Positions 46,882 to 58,767 of a stretch of 64,000 nucleotides of DNA are shown here, in pieces. Source of the DNA: Heloderma charlesbogerti. Its lineage: Eukaryota; Chordata; Lepidosauria; Squamata; Helodermatidae. Position 1 is the first letter of the stretch. The number at the start of each line of letters is the position of its first letter. The translations under genes were made by a program, and so were the position numbers. Location of the stretch: assembly GCA_026122225.1 (NCBI GenBank), contig JANEZZ010001957.1:124001-188000 (forward strand). Direction: 5' to 3'. Under the pieces are notes generated by a model, which ran no database searches, was not told the DNA's origin, and worked only from the letters and a program-made list of their open reading frames with translations.

Positions 46882-46920
46882 TATTTCACAACTCACAGTT
46901 CAGGTGTGAGTTGTGAAATA
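46882..46920. repeat. Perfect 16-bp hairpin
   Basis: Arms tatttcacaactcaca and tgtgagttgtgaaata are perfectly complementary around a 7-base loop (gttcagg). It is not part of a repeat family that I recognise. Confidence 0.85.
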
Positions 46921-49469
46921 GACAGAAACATGAGATGTAGATTATCCCAAGCCCTGATCATTCATGACTTAAAATGTCATCAGCCCTGCCAGGAATGAGG
47001 TTGGTCTCCAAGTTTTGGTTGCACACACTCCAGTTCGGGTAAGCACTTTGCCTCTGCTGTGCCTTGATTTCCCCTGAGCATCCAGCAAGCATTCTTCTCC
47101 TTGCACATCCTTCGTCATGTTGTTGACACTGAACAGCTGGTGTGTTCAACCCCAGAGACAGCTGCATTTTGGCAGTGGGTCAATGATCACTATAGAAACA
47201 GCTTACATTGTGCTTTGGGACCCTGTCAGGGCATAAATTCACTTCACTCCACTACAGCGGCAGGTAAAGAGCCTGCTGTAACTCATATTGCCTCTTCCAA
47301 ATCACCCACTGGGAATGCCAAGCATATTTATGTATATGGTTGCAAGGTAGCATCTGGCCTGAACCCTGCTCCCTTAGAGCCCATGGAGGGGGCGGGGTGA
47401 TTAACATTGCTTTCAGCATCAAATGTAAGGCCAAACGTGCAGCCTGCTCCTGCCAGTGTGTGGGAGGAGACACAGAGGTGTGATGATCACCCGCAACTCT
47501 TTGTCTGCCTGGAAGAAGGCAAGTGAGATTATGGTATTTTAACAAGTGTTGACATTTCATGTGCAGTGTGGCTTCCAGGCAGCTCAAACCCCTCATCAGG
47601 CAAGTGGTACAAGCCAGGATGTTTTCTTATTTACCCAAGTAGCACTTTTTTTTTTTAATGTGTCCCCTCACATTCCCTTGAAAACAGCTCATACAGTGGC
47701 CTAAATCAGAGATCAGAGCATTGTTTTATATAGTATAGCTATATGGTGTGTACGATGTGTTTATATCTATTTGGGGAGTATGCTGGTATTAAGTATTGTG
47801 GTTATATGGTAACTTGTGTGCGCATGAATGCATGTATGGAGGTGCCCCCCCTTATGTGCCCCTGTCTGCACCCCCCACCCACCCCCACAAATCTTGACCA
47901 TTTCAGCCTTACGTCAGCCCATTTCACATGCTGAGGTTCATGGGGATGAAAGCCCCCAAACACACAGGTAGCTTTTCCTCCACGTGCTGTTGTGGTGGAA
48001 ATGGGTGGAGCCAGCCTGAATCCTGAGTAGCCCAACTCCCCATTATGTGCCCTGCTATGAGATTTCCAGGCACAACTGTTTTGCCCTACAGGGATGCTGC
48101 ACCTTGTGAAATAAATCTTTCACTGTATGTGGATCCAAAGGTACTTGCATGTGGTCACCTCTTCTCTGTATCCTTTGTCCATTTGGGGGGCTCGTCACCT
48201 CATTTGCTGTCCTGGCTTGGAAACTCCCTGATCTTAGGCTCACTAATTGCATCTGATTTGCTAGGGTTTCACCTGGCTCTGTGTCCAAATGAGATTGTGA
48301 GTTTTGTGATGGGCAGCAGGATATGTATACAGTCATGTGCCTGCGGAGCTGCTGTGGTGTTGTAAAACAGATGGACTGGTGTGTGGGTGTGGGTGAGTGT
48401 TTCTGATTCTGCTCTGAAGTGTTGAGCAGGGGTCAGTCGGAGGCAGCCTGGCTTGCATGGACAGAGGGGGAACAGGGCTTCTGTGCCAGAATCCCTGAGT
48501 TTGGAATTACTAGAATACAGTTTGTGGAGTTGGTGGGCAAGTGCTGGTGCCAGCAGCAAACCTGGGAGCAGGCTGGGGTACCATCCTGGGCTATTTTCCC
48601 CAGGTTGTGTCTGGATTTAGCTTCATCTTGAAGATTGTTTTGTGCTGATTCTGGAAGGACAGAACAAAGGGCAGAAGTTGTCTATCTGAGCCTGTCTGGT
48701 GACAGCTAAGCACAATGGCCAGTGCAGCCACATTGACATGGGGATTGGGATGGGGGGTTGTGTCTGTGTCTGAATCTTTGCTTTTGCAAATCAGTGCAAT
48801 TTTGCATCTGTCATCATGAATCTGCAATCCCGGGGAAATTCAGAATTAGCTGCATTAGCCCTTTTCCTTGTCCCCACCATCATCTGTGTGCGGGGATGAG
48901 ATTTCCACACTACTTTCTGTCAGATGGTTTTTAAGGGAATGCCCATGTGTTCTCTGTATAAGTGTCCTGATTACAGCTTCAAGACTGGCCATATTACAAA
49001 GGCAGCAAGATGTCTCAGCAGCCAAGCAGTCATTTGGACAAGATGCACAGTGACACCTTGGTACAGCTGGGGCTTTTCTTGTGCAGGAGCCAGGAAAGCC
49101 AGAGGAAGATTGCAGCTCAGAATAGAGGAGCTTTAACAAAGGTGACCGAAAAGCCAGTCTTGGGGAAGGAGAGACCCAAGAGTCAGGTTTGAGGGAGTCT
49201 GGCAGAGCTGAGCATGACAATCCAGTTGCCCAGAACTCTTCCTAAGGGCATCGTCCATCCATATGGGAAGTTTCCCTTAGTGTCTGGTTCATACTTGAGT
49301 GCCTACATACTCCTTAGTACTCCAGGTCCTAGTGAGTCCTGTTCTTCCAGCCCCCACAATGCAGCACAAGGCATCTTGCCTGTACTCTCCAGGAGCAGTG
49401 CCTCTCTTGAACTGGGGGACCTTCAAGGTATCTAAGATGGGTTTGAAAGGCTCATCACTGCCATGCATT

Positions 49470-50727
49470 CCTTACTCTTGGCCATGCTGGATGAGGATGA
49501 TAGTCCAGCACACCTGGGGGGTTTCTCCACAACAATGGCAGGAGAAGTGAAGGGAGGATTACCTGGATTTTTTCAAGGGATTGGCTTTGGTGTGCTTTGG
49601 TCCATGCAGAGCTCCATGAGTGAGTGCTGCACACCAGTATAAGTCGCTTCATAGAACATACTTCCGGGAGGGGTGGGGTTGGAGTGAATGTCATCTGGCT
49701 GGCAGGGGCTGCTCAACCAATAAGAGAGGCTTCCTTGCTCCCAGCCAGACTCCCCGCCCATTCTCCTTTGATAAAATCACTCTCCTTCTCTCCCCCCCCC
49801 GCATTATTTATTCGCTTAAAGCAACAATCGTTACAAGAACAGAGTGTTCTCTCTGCTTTGAACCTACCAAAGCTTGAACAATCTCCTTCTCTTCCCCCCG
49901 CCCCCACATTACTTCCTTCCTTAAAGCAACAATGAACACAGTGTTCTCCCCGCTGTGTTGCGATCCATGGAAGCTTCGAAGCATTGACATTAAGGCTCCT
50001 GAATGCATTATTTCAGTTCATGGGAACCTCAGTATCTTCAGGAGTGCCCATTTCGGAAACAAGCCTCATCGACCTCAATGGGGGTGACTTCTGAGTAGAC
50101 ACACTTATGTTTGTGCTGGAAAAGGCAGGGATGAGAAACAAAGGGATGGGAAACCAGCCCACTTTCTAACCTGATGCTGAACAGGATTGGATGATCGAAG
50201 GTGGAAGTAGTTACTTCCGAATGGCAATAAACCGAACAATGGAGAATTGCAGCTTCGAGAAAACGCTTTACAGCCTTTAGGGAATTAGTGCTTTAAAATG
50301 TGCTATTTCAATGGGCGGGGGGGGGGTCTCTGTAAATTCTGATGTGCGCATTCAGGGGGCAAGCCTCATTGATCACAATGGGAGTCACTTCTGAGTAGAT
50401 ACTAATTGTTTGTGCTGGGAAACACAGGGACATGAAACACCCCTTGACTGGGGTCACAGTGAAAAGCGCACCCCTGGGCTGGGCAGGGCTAGCACACCCG
50501 AGGTAAATGTGCGGGTTGGGACACACAACAACTACACTGGGGAGAACCTGACTTAAGGAAAAGAATTGGACTTTACGCAGTCTCTGGAAATCTGGGTTTT
50601 CCTTGATGAGCTCCAGGGTGGCTGCTGGATGACCATGACATCATTTATCCCTAGCAGCCTCCAAACACAGCCAGTTCAGAGTAAATCGCTCATGGAGATA
50701 CTTTTCTGGAGGGGACCAGGCACAACT
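49470..50727. repeat. Foldback MITE interrupted by unknown element
   Basis: The left piece 'cttggccatgctggatgagg ... tagtccagcacacctgg' (to 49517) and the right piece 'ctggaggggaccagg' (from 50705) are the two sides of a foldback MITE arm. They are split by the 1.19-kb element. The MITE's other arm is absent or too eroded to see. Confidence 0.6.
49518..50704 (-). mobile_element. Unclassified 1.19-kb interspersed element, copy B
   Basis: Read on the minus strand it aligns with 25084-26270 from end to end, including 'actctgaactggctgtgttt' near the start, 'gtgctagccctgccc', 'tactcagaagtgactcccat' and 'tgaagcgacttatactggtg' near the end. By my endpoints the two copies have almost the same length. 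The flanking target is again ccagg-like (cctgg left, tctgg right, plus strand). Short open frames occur but none matches a known protein. Confidence 0.72.
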
Positions 50728-50980
50728 AGAACTACAAGAAATGGCTCCAAAGAAAAGAAGGGAGGGATGTGGGGTGGGGTTTCTTGCATCAACCCGGCAT
50801 CCTCCTGTGGCTGGAGTGCAGCAGCCACTCAGAGCCTGGGATTCCCTATATTTCCCATATGGATGGATGGGGTGATCAGAGCTTGGCAGCTACATATGAA
50901 CAATGCGCAGCTTGCAGGTTTGGGGAATGAGCAGTCCCCAAACCCTTCATGACTGCAGAAGTATCTAATCAGACCTGTCG

Positions 50981-51068
50981 GCTCTTGTGTTGCAGAAGCA
51001 CAGCATTCATGAAAAAAAGGAAGGGCTCTTGTGTTGCAGAAGCACAGCATTCATGAAAAAAAGGAAGA
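50981..51068 (+). repeat. 44-bp perfect tandem duplication
   Basis: The unit starts gctcttgtgttgcagaagca and ends in an A-run plus ggaag. It occurs twice in immediate succession with no mismatch that I can see, apart from the last base. Identity this high indicates a recent duplication. Confidence 0.95.
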
Positions 51069-51887
51069 GAGAAAATTGCGTGGGGATAGGCATTTAAAAC
51101 TCCTCCCACCTAGCCTGCATTCCAGTTGGCAGGTGGGAATGGTTTGGATTGCAGAGACGGGCGCGTGTGCGTGCGTGATGGCATTCCTGACCTGCTGAGA
51201 GATGCAGCTACCTCAGCTGTGTTCCGGGTGACCTGTTCCTATATATGTGTCCCCTAAAGGGCACTAATAACCCTGCAAACTTATTTCTTAAGGGCTCAAA
51301 ATGAGATTAATAAAATGGAGATTGCTCATTGGGGAAGGCTGAAAGAAAGGAATGGAAAGGCAGCCTGGCTTGGCTCTTCCAATAGACTGGATTTGCTCCC
51401 CTCCACCCCTCCTGCTTTCCATTTTATCAGCAGTGATTTCATTAAGCAAAGTGCTTTTACTTTAGTTTAAGGCAGATTGCTACACTGCGAAGCTAGTGAT
51501 TAATCAACCAGTTCTGGTGGCTTCCTCTCTTAGTAGGGATTGTAGGAGTAATGCTGGGGGTTGTTGGGGCCTGGACACAGTTTTGGACAAACTCAATGGC
51601 CTCCTGCTCTTGGCTGAGGTGGTGTGCATGGATGCTGTCATTATCCCCACTAATCAGCAATTAGCCATAGGGAGTAACTGCCCAGCCACCAGTATCCACT
51701 GCCCAGCCTGAGAGCCATATAGTTTCAGCATCCAGTCGGTGCAGTCATATTCTCCTGGTCTTCACTAGGCACTAGCAAGTTATGCTGTTTGAAGTGATCT
51801 ACTTGCACCTGGAAGATCATTCCATGCAAGCTAGAGAAGACCAGCTGGCAGCATCCAGCTAAGCCACGAATGAATGGACAACTTCAG

Positions 51888-52025
51888 ACACAATGCTTTG
51901 TCTGTCTCAGTTTCTTGCCTGTTAAATGGGAGTAATAATGACTTACCCTACAGGATTCTTGTGAGGTTAATGAGCAAAAGATTGTAAAACGGCTCTGCAA
52001 ACAAAGCATGCTAGATGAAGTAATA
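51888..52025 (+). mobile_element. MIR-like ancient SINE
   Basis: 'gtctcagtttcttgcctgtt' 'aaatgggagtaataatgact' 'taccctacaggattcttgtg' 'aggttaatgagc' and a following 'gtaaaacggctctgcaaa' match the general layout of MIR-type SINEs (core plus L2-like tail). It is diverged and truncated at the 5' end. Confidence 0.7.
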
Positions 52026-52814
52026 GCCTCCCATTCATTGTCAGCATTTGTGGAGGGGGGCTGAATGGTGTCTAGGCTAGGAAGAAAATGAGCTACTGAA
52101 TGGTGTAAAAAGGGAATAGTATTACCATGTGTACTCTTCTCAGTTGAAGTACAAAATAAACTGTGCCTGGAAACCAGAATTTAGGGTCCTGTTGAAAAAA
52201 GAGATGTGATCAATATTGTGCAACTTGAGAAAAGTTGATCCAGGGTGAGAGGGTTGTATGTTAACGCTGAGCCCTTGAAAAGCAGGCAATTTATCTTGCT
52301 CTCTTTTTGGTTATTGTGACACCATGTCTGGCCAAGGGCCTTCCTTTCCCTTCAGCATGGTTTTGGCTTACTGGAGAAGAAAATGTCTGTTTCACATCTC
52401 TTTTCTCTATGCTGCTGGTTTTACACACATGTGCGCGCGCACACACACACTTTCAACCGTGAATCCCAATATCCTCTTTGTAGGTTTGGCATTTGGTGAG
52501 AAGATGCCTTAGTTCTGTGCAATGTCTCTGTTACCTGTTAGTAGATAGCTACCTAATAATGTAATAGTTCTATACAGGGGATGATTAGCGGCTCTCTTTA
52601 AAAATGTAGAATCTGACATTTGCAATAAGGAAAGTGAGATAATACATTTTGGAGTGCTTTGAATGCTCAACCAAGCACTATAGCCTATACTAATAATAAA
52701 CTTGTAGTCTGAGCATGAATCCTTATGTAGCCAAGATGGCACCATCCTCTCACAAGAGGGAGGGAGGCTTGGGGGACCCTCAAGGTTGTAGAAGTACATG
52801 AAATCTTTAGGGAA

Positions 52815-53010
52815 AACCTCCTAAGGGGATGGGGACACCCCAAAACAGCCTGATGTGGACTGAGCATTCTCAGAGAGCATGGAATGCTGACTGACTGTTT
52901 GGGGGAATGGAAAATGGGGTAGGGAGGGGAAATGGAATAGCCTGGGAAAGGGTATGGCTGGCTGGAGTCCTGAACTGGAGCATTTCACACTTCAACTTTT
53001 TGTTGCATTT
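52815..53010 (+). repeat. Unclassified dispersed repeat, copy 2
   Basis: This is the partner of 13618-13800 and is the better preserved of the two at 'ggactgagcattctcagaga'. The right end is 'caactttttgttgca'. No coding capacity. Confidence 0.5.
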
Positions 53011-53297
53011 TGTTAGTCACTTGAAATGACTAAACTTCATTCGTTGTGTTTTGTCCTGCCCAATCCAGACAGAATATTATCAAAGTTTGAGACAGGTGGT
53101 AGGAGGTAGATACTAGGAGAAGGCCAAGCTACTTCCTGTTCTCTCCTCTTGGCCCCACTTTGTTTTGCATATATCTTGATTGGGCCATAAAGGAAATGGG
53201 TGGACTTCTCTCTCTCTCTCCTCCATCACCTCAGGCATTGTACTGCCTCCTGCTGCTATATGTGTGTTTGTTCTCTCTCCCCTGCCTCAGTTTGGAC

Positions 53298-53577
53298 CAG
53301 GGCCAGCCCTACCATTAGGCAGAGTGAGGCAGTCACCTCAGGTGGCCGCTGCTGAGAGGCAGTAGCAAGGTGCTGGAGGAGAGAGCTGTGTGCTGTGCAG
53401 CCTGCCCTGTGCCACCTAAGCTTGCCAGCTCCCTTCAGGTGCAGTGGAGGACACTGTCACTTAGCCAGTGTTGAAGCACTATTCAGCTGCCAGTTCAGTC
53501 AGCTTTTGTACATGAAATGAGAGGTGGCGCCATCTTGTTCTTCGACTTCAGCAGCAAAATGTCTTGGGTTGGCCCTG
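53298..53577. mobile_element. hAT-type MITE, CAGGGCC termini
   Basis: The ends are cagggccagccctacc and gtcttgggttggccctg, which are inverted. The flanks gtttggac (53290-53297) and attttgac (53578-53585) match at six of eight positions and fit an aged 8-bp target duplication. The length is 280 bp and no coding is present. Confidence 0.75.
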
Positions 53578-53821
53578 ATTTTGACTGATAGTGCGGGGGA
53601 AATGGTGCAATTCCCTACTTTTTACTAGCCTTATGGCATTATGCTGGGGACTTAATGTGGCCCTGCTCTCTCCCACCCTTTTTCATCGATCTGCCTGGCC
53701 ATGTGCCTGGGAGTGTGCTTTGCTGGCTAATTTGTCTTCATTTTGTCAGTTACAGTTGCAGATGCCCAAACTGTTGATCTCTTCATTTGGTGGGGTAGGG
53801 TGGGGAGGCTTGCTGTAATGA

Positions 53822-54345
53822 AGCTTCATTCATTCATTCATTCTTTCATTTCATTTCATTTCATTTCTCTACCACCCAGTAGCTGAAGCTGTCTGGGCAG
53901 TTCACAAAAATTAAAACCACAAAGTACAGCATAAAACAATATAAAATATGAAAGCTTAAAACTACAGTATAAAAGTACAACCAGAATAAATAGCAATGCA
54001 GAGATTTAAAATACAGATTTAAAACAGTAGAGCTAAAAGACTAGAGTGCTAAAATGCGAGAAAATAAAAAGGTCTTCACTTGGTGTCTGAAAGAGTACAA
54101 TGTAGGTGCCAGGTAAACCTCTCTAGGGAACTCATTCCACAGCCGGAGTGCCACAGCAGAAAAGGCCCTCTTCCTTTGGAGGGGCTCTGGGAGAAGGACA
54201 AACCCTGCCCTAGATCCTCCACAGAAAAGTATCTCTGACCTAGCTACCGACCCCCCAATGGAGAAGTGGAGGTGTCTGTCTCTTCCCAAGCCCCCGCTCC
54301 TTCTAAAACTCTCATCCTTCCCTTCCTTTACCTCCAGTTTTTTCT
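53822..54345 (-). mobile_element. L2-type LINE 3' end, minus strand
   Basis: On the minus strand the coded end reads RAFSAVALRLWNEFPREVYL then PTLYSFRHQVKTFLF (within 54041-54361), a common L2 C-terminus. A 3' UTR of A-rich sequence follows, then a tail of ATTTC and ATTC units (53826-53870 on the plus strand). This is a 5'-truncated copy; the frame is open for about 100 codons. Confidence 0.83.
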
Positions 54346-55127
54346 CAGGGCTTGTCTGCACTGCAGCCTGTGCAGTGTTGGTGTGCAGGGCTTACTCAAC
54401 CTTTACAACAAACAATCTGCTCTTGTAACTGCTGCAAGATCTATCCAGATCTTGTGTTTACACAACCGTGAACTACTCTGTGCTAGGAAGGCTTTCCTTG
54501 GGCTCTGTTGAAGTTTTGTTCTTCCTCCCCGTTGGCAGGTGTTCTGCTACAGCTACCACACATGGCAGTCATGCATATAGTCCTTTATTGTTGTTTTAAA
54601 AAGTTGCATGGGGAATTTTGATGTTGTGCAAAATGCATGAAGAAATCTTTCGGGAAAATGGGCCGCTACACAAATCCAACCTGTGACCAGGTGGGAGTTA
54701 GGCTTGTCTGCTGCGTAGTCATTTCTCATACTGGGAGAAATGGACAAGGCAAGGAAAAGCAAGGATCACTTGGGGAAATATCCAGAAACACAGGCACAGC
54801 GGTACTATCAGAAAAAACATTTAAAGGTTATGAAAAGTGTCCTTCTGCACCACCTTTGGAATTTATCCTAAATTTATCACAAGTGACATTGAATTTAGAT
54901 TCACAATATAAGCACAACTAAAATCAAACTCCCGCCAGTCACCCTTTTATAGACACATGCTAAGGACTCCGCACCTCTGTTGAGTACTTGAATCAATTGT
55001 GTTCATATGATAGTTCCCACTATCAAATAATAACAAATAATAACAAATATATAACAAATAATATTTGTTGACTTCTCTCATAATATGTTTCTGATGCTCT
55101 ATGTTGGAATATTTTTAGACATTGCTT

Positions 55128-55216
55128 AGATATAGATATAGATATAGATATAGATATAGATATAGATCAGAAAAATACAAGTGCATGTGCGCACATGCGC
55201 GCGCGCACACACACAC
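55128..55216 (+). repeat. (ATAGAT)n plus alternating purine-pyrimidine tract
   Basis: A hexamer run (55128-55167) is followed after a short gap by 36 bases of strict alternation at 55181-55216 (gtgcatgtgcgcacatgcgc then (gc)n(ac)n). The second part has the composition most prone to Z-DNA. Confidence 0.9.
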
Positions 55217-55917
55217 AAAACATTTCAATTTATAAAACAATGTACAGTTTAATATAAATACAAACATTAAGCTAAGATATTATCATATTTTAAAAACATT
55301 TTGAAATAATCTTAATTCTTCCAGCCCTATGGGTGTGTCCAGACCAGGCTTTTATCATGCAATCACCGTGCCTCATTCACAGAATTTCATGGGGGGTTCA
55401 GATGATGTCATCTGCCACTTCTAACCCTCCCATGCCTTCCCACCAGTTCCTGCATCTTTTTTCTTTCCACAAAAAAAAATTAAGGAGGAAAAGATGGAAT
55501 AGCTGCACCCATGCCTTCATATTGATAGCACTAGGGGTCCTCTGTCTGGAAGCTCCCCATATCTCTGTACAACCAATTTAAGAGCAACCTTTATTTTAAA
55601 TTTAAAATGATGGCTCAATAAATAAATACAGGGAGATGAACATTTGCAGTTTACTAGCTAGTACCATATGAGCTTTTCTGTGAGTCAAAGAAGACATCCC
55701 TATTACAAGGAAATCTTCAGGGTTAGCATGGTCCTTTCTGGATATTTTCCTTTGATTTGATGTGTGAGCTTTTCCATAATGAGGTGCTCCCCCACTTTGT
55801 GCCACCAACTGAGTACCTACTCTTCCTTTTCCTTTCCCCTCTTTTTCTGTAATCACCATCTGGACACAGAATACACCGTCTCAGCCAACATACCATATCT
55901 ATGATATAGGTTTAAGG

Positions 55918-56058
55918 CAGCCCTTTCCAACCTGGTGCCCTCCAGATGTTTTGGACTTCAACTCTCATCAGCCTCAGCCAACATGGCCAAGGGTTAAAAA
56001 TGCTGGTAGTTGTCCAAAATACCTGGAGGGGGCCAGGTTGTTGTTGATGGGGAGGCTG
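55918..56058. repeat. Foldback hAT-type MITE
   Basis: It starts cagccctttccaacctgg and ends gttgatggggaggctg. Arms 'ccctccagatgttttgga' and 'ccaaaatacctggaggg' are inverted. Flanks gtttaagg and ttctaatg match at five of eight positions, so a target duplication is only suggested. Length 141 bp. Confidence 0.78.
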
Positions 56059-56199
56059 TTCTAATGCATGAACCATTTGTCCTCTTTTTCCCTCTGTTAT
56101 TCCAGGACCTGGCCTTCCCCTTCGCATCCTCCCTGTGCCTTGCTGCAACCAAGCACAGTTGGTGCAGCATAGTTGGAAGTACTGAGTTTGGGCATGGTA

Positions 56200-56350
56200 T
56201 GTGACCTGCAGTTTCAGATCCTTGCTTGGCCATGAAGTTTGCTGGGTGGCCTTAGACAAATTGCTCCCTTTTGCTGCTGAATCTGCTGCACGGGATTCTG
56301 GTGAAGATAAATGAAATGTTAGACATCTTGTATGCTATAAAGTGTTGCTG
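56200..56350 (+). mobile_element. Diverged tRNA-type SINE / MIR-like fragment
   Basis: 'ccttgcttggccatgaagtt' 'tgctgggtggccttagacaa' and 'gattctggtgaagataaatg' correspond to the body of the SINE at 8830 in the same order. A (gct)n run closes it. Divergence is high. Confidence 0.65.
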
Positions 56351-56682
56351 CTGCTGCTGTCATTTGCTAAGCTGGTGGTGAGTATGCCAGTAGCAAGCGC
56401 TGGAGTTAGATTAGGATTGCTTTGAGCATGCCTGGTGTGGGCCAGAAAGCCACCCTATGATGACAGTAGCGCATCTCCTCAACGATACACATGAATGGCT
56501 TGGTGTGTGGCTGAAACCAACATGAAACTGCAGCTGCCACAGTCTGAAATGAACATTGGCTCTTGGAGCCAAGCTGATCCCTGTTCTGGCACCACAGCTT
56601 TTGAATGCTGCCCTCTTTAATCTAAAAATCAGGAGATGCGCTCCTGTGTTAATATCCCTGCCTTGTTGCCATTGCATCATGT

Positions 56683-56869
56683 CAGTGGAGGCTGGTGGCT
56701 CCGATGTCAGTGGGGTAGTGAATCCACTCCGAGTTTCAGTCAGAACTAGTCAGAACTCTAAAGCAGCTATCCAAGGTGCAAAGAACTCCTTTAGAGTTCT
56801 GACTGGTTCTGACTGAAACCTAGAGCGGATTCACTACCCCACTGACATCGGAGCCACCAGCCTCCATTG
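56683..56869. repeat. Long inverted-repeat hAT-type MITE
   Basis: A 187-bp foldback element: cagtggaggctggtggctcc at the left and ggagccaccagcctccattg at the right. Complementarity continues inward through 'gatgtcagtggggtagtgaa' and its complement to 'gtcagaactctaaag' / 'ctttagagttctgac'. Flanks catcatgt and catcattc match at six of eight positions, as expected for an old 8-bp duplication. Confidence 0.85.
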
Positions 56870-56996
56870 CATCATTCTGGCCTGCACAATCACTTTGACT
56901 AGAGCGTAGCCCCAGACCTTAAAGGCAGCTCCATTGGCTGCAAACTGAGCTCCACTCCGAAGGATCCCTTGAGAGCACTATCCTTCCGATGCTGGC

Positions 56997-58253
56997 CATA
57001 AGAACGTAAGAAGAGCCATGCGGATCAGACTAAGGGTCCATCTAGTCCAGTATTCTGTTCACACAGTGGCCAACCAGCTGTCGACCAGGGACCCACAAGC
57101 AGGGCATGAGTGCAACAGCAACCCCATCCCCCCGTGTTTCCCAACAACTGGCGTACATAGGTGCACTGCCTCTGGTACTGGAGGTAGCACATAGCCATCA
57201 GGACTAGGAGCCATTGATAGTCTTTTCCTCCAGGAATCTGTCCAACCCCCTTTTAAAGCCATCCAAATTGGTGGCCATCACTACATCTTGAGGTAGCAAA
57301 TTACATAGTTTAACTATGCGGTGTGTGAAGAAGTACTTCCTTTTATCTGTCCTGAATCTCCCACCAATCGGTTTCATAGGATGACCCTGGGTTCTAGTAT
57401 TTTGAGAGAGGGAGAAAAATGTCTCCCTATCCACATTCTCCGCACCATGCAAAATTTTGTAGACCTCTATCATGTCTCTCCTTACTCTCTTTTTTTCCAA
57501 GCTGAACAATCCCAGCTGTTGTAACCTTCTCTCATAGGAGAGATGCTCCAGCCCCTTGATCATTTTAGTTGCCCTTTTCTGCAATTTTCCTAGCTCTACA
57601 ATATCTTTTTTTAGGTGTGGTGACCAGAACTGTACACGGTATTCCAAGTGTTGTCGCACCATAGATTTGTATAGGGGCAGTATGATATTGGCAGTTTTAT
57701 TCTCAATTTCTTTTCTAATTATGCCTAACATGGAAGTTTGCTTTTTTTGCAGCAGCCGCACACTGGGCTGACATCTTCATTGAGCTGTCCACCACAACCC
57801 CAAGATCTCTTTCCTGGCCAGTCACCTCCAGCTCAGATCCCATCAGGCTATACTTGAAGTTGGGATTTTTTCCCCCAATGTGCATCGCTTTACACTTGCT
57901 TACATTGAACTGCGTTTGCCAGATAGATTCCCATTCTCCCAGTTTGGAGAGATCTTTTTGGAGCTCTTCACAATCCCTTTTTGTTTTAACCACCCTAAAT
58001 AATTTGCTGTCATTGGCAATCCTGGCCACTTCACTGCTCACTCCTAATTCCAGATGATTTATGAACAGGTTGAAAAGCATTGGTCCTAATACAGATCCCT
58101 GTGGGACCCCACTATTTACTTCACTCCATTGGGAGAATTTGCCATTTATTCCTACTCTCTGCTTTCTGTTCTTTAACCAGTTACCGATTCATAAGAGGAC
58201 CTGTCCTCTTATTCCCTGCCTGCTAAGTTTGCTCAGGAGTCTTTGGTGAGGGC
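56997..58253 (-). mobile_element. CR1-group LINE fragment, minus strand
   Basis: The 3' end is at the left ('cataagaacgtaagaagagc' is the complement of the tail seen at 27040). Coded blocks on the minus strand are [17 protein letters not shown] (near 58100), INHLELGVSSEVARIANDSK, ERDLGVVVDSSMKMSAQC (near 57800), and HLEYRVQFWSPHLKKD, KRATKMIKGLEHLSYERRLQ (57204-57761). Two overlapping frames of 121 and 185 codons cover it, so few lesions separate them. The Y/FADD motif is degraded to IANDSK. Confidence 0.87.
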
Positions 58254-58767
58254 CAAGGAGCTTTATCAGAACCAAAACAGCAAAGTTAAACCCAAAAGTT
58301 CTTTATACAGGGATGTGGAACCTCCAGCCCATGGGCCTAATGTGGTTATTGCCTTAAGAAACTGCCTTTGTACCTCCTATTCTCGCTGCCACTTAAAAGT
58401 ATCCGTGAAGCTCAGCTACTGGGAGAGCAGTAAGGGGATGAATGAAGAGGATGGACTTGACAATGGAGGGGTGTTCTAGGGAAGCAGAGTCCATATCTTT
58501 CTTCAGAAAGTGGAGACTGAGATATAGGAAATGAATGGTTGTGTCTGTTTTTTTCTGTCTGCTCAGGGTTTGGGTGGCTTTTCTCTCTTAGGGCTTGCTT
58601 TCTGGATAACTCAAGGACAAGACTGGGTTTTATTAGGTTTTCATGCACGCTTGTCCTTCATGTTCCATTAAAGCACATTGGCATAGCTGGGCCCCCATAA
58701 GCAAGTCAGGCATGGGCAATGAGATTCCTGCCATGTCCTAGCTGTGGGTGTTGCTTAAGTGGGAATA

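Noticed and set aside
55325..55600. DNA transposon suggested by 'gggtgtgtccagaccaggct'
   Set aside because: The start resembles some hAT-type ends, but I could not find a matching end or a target duplication.
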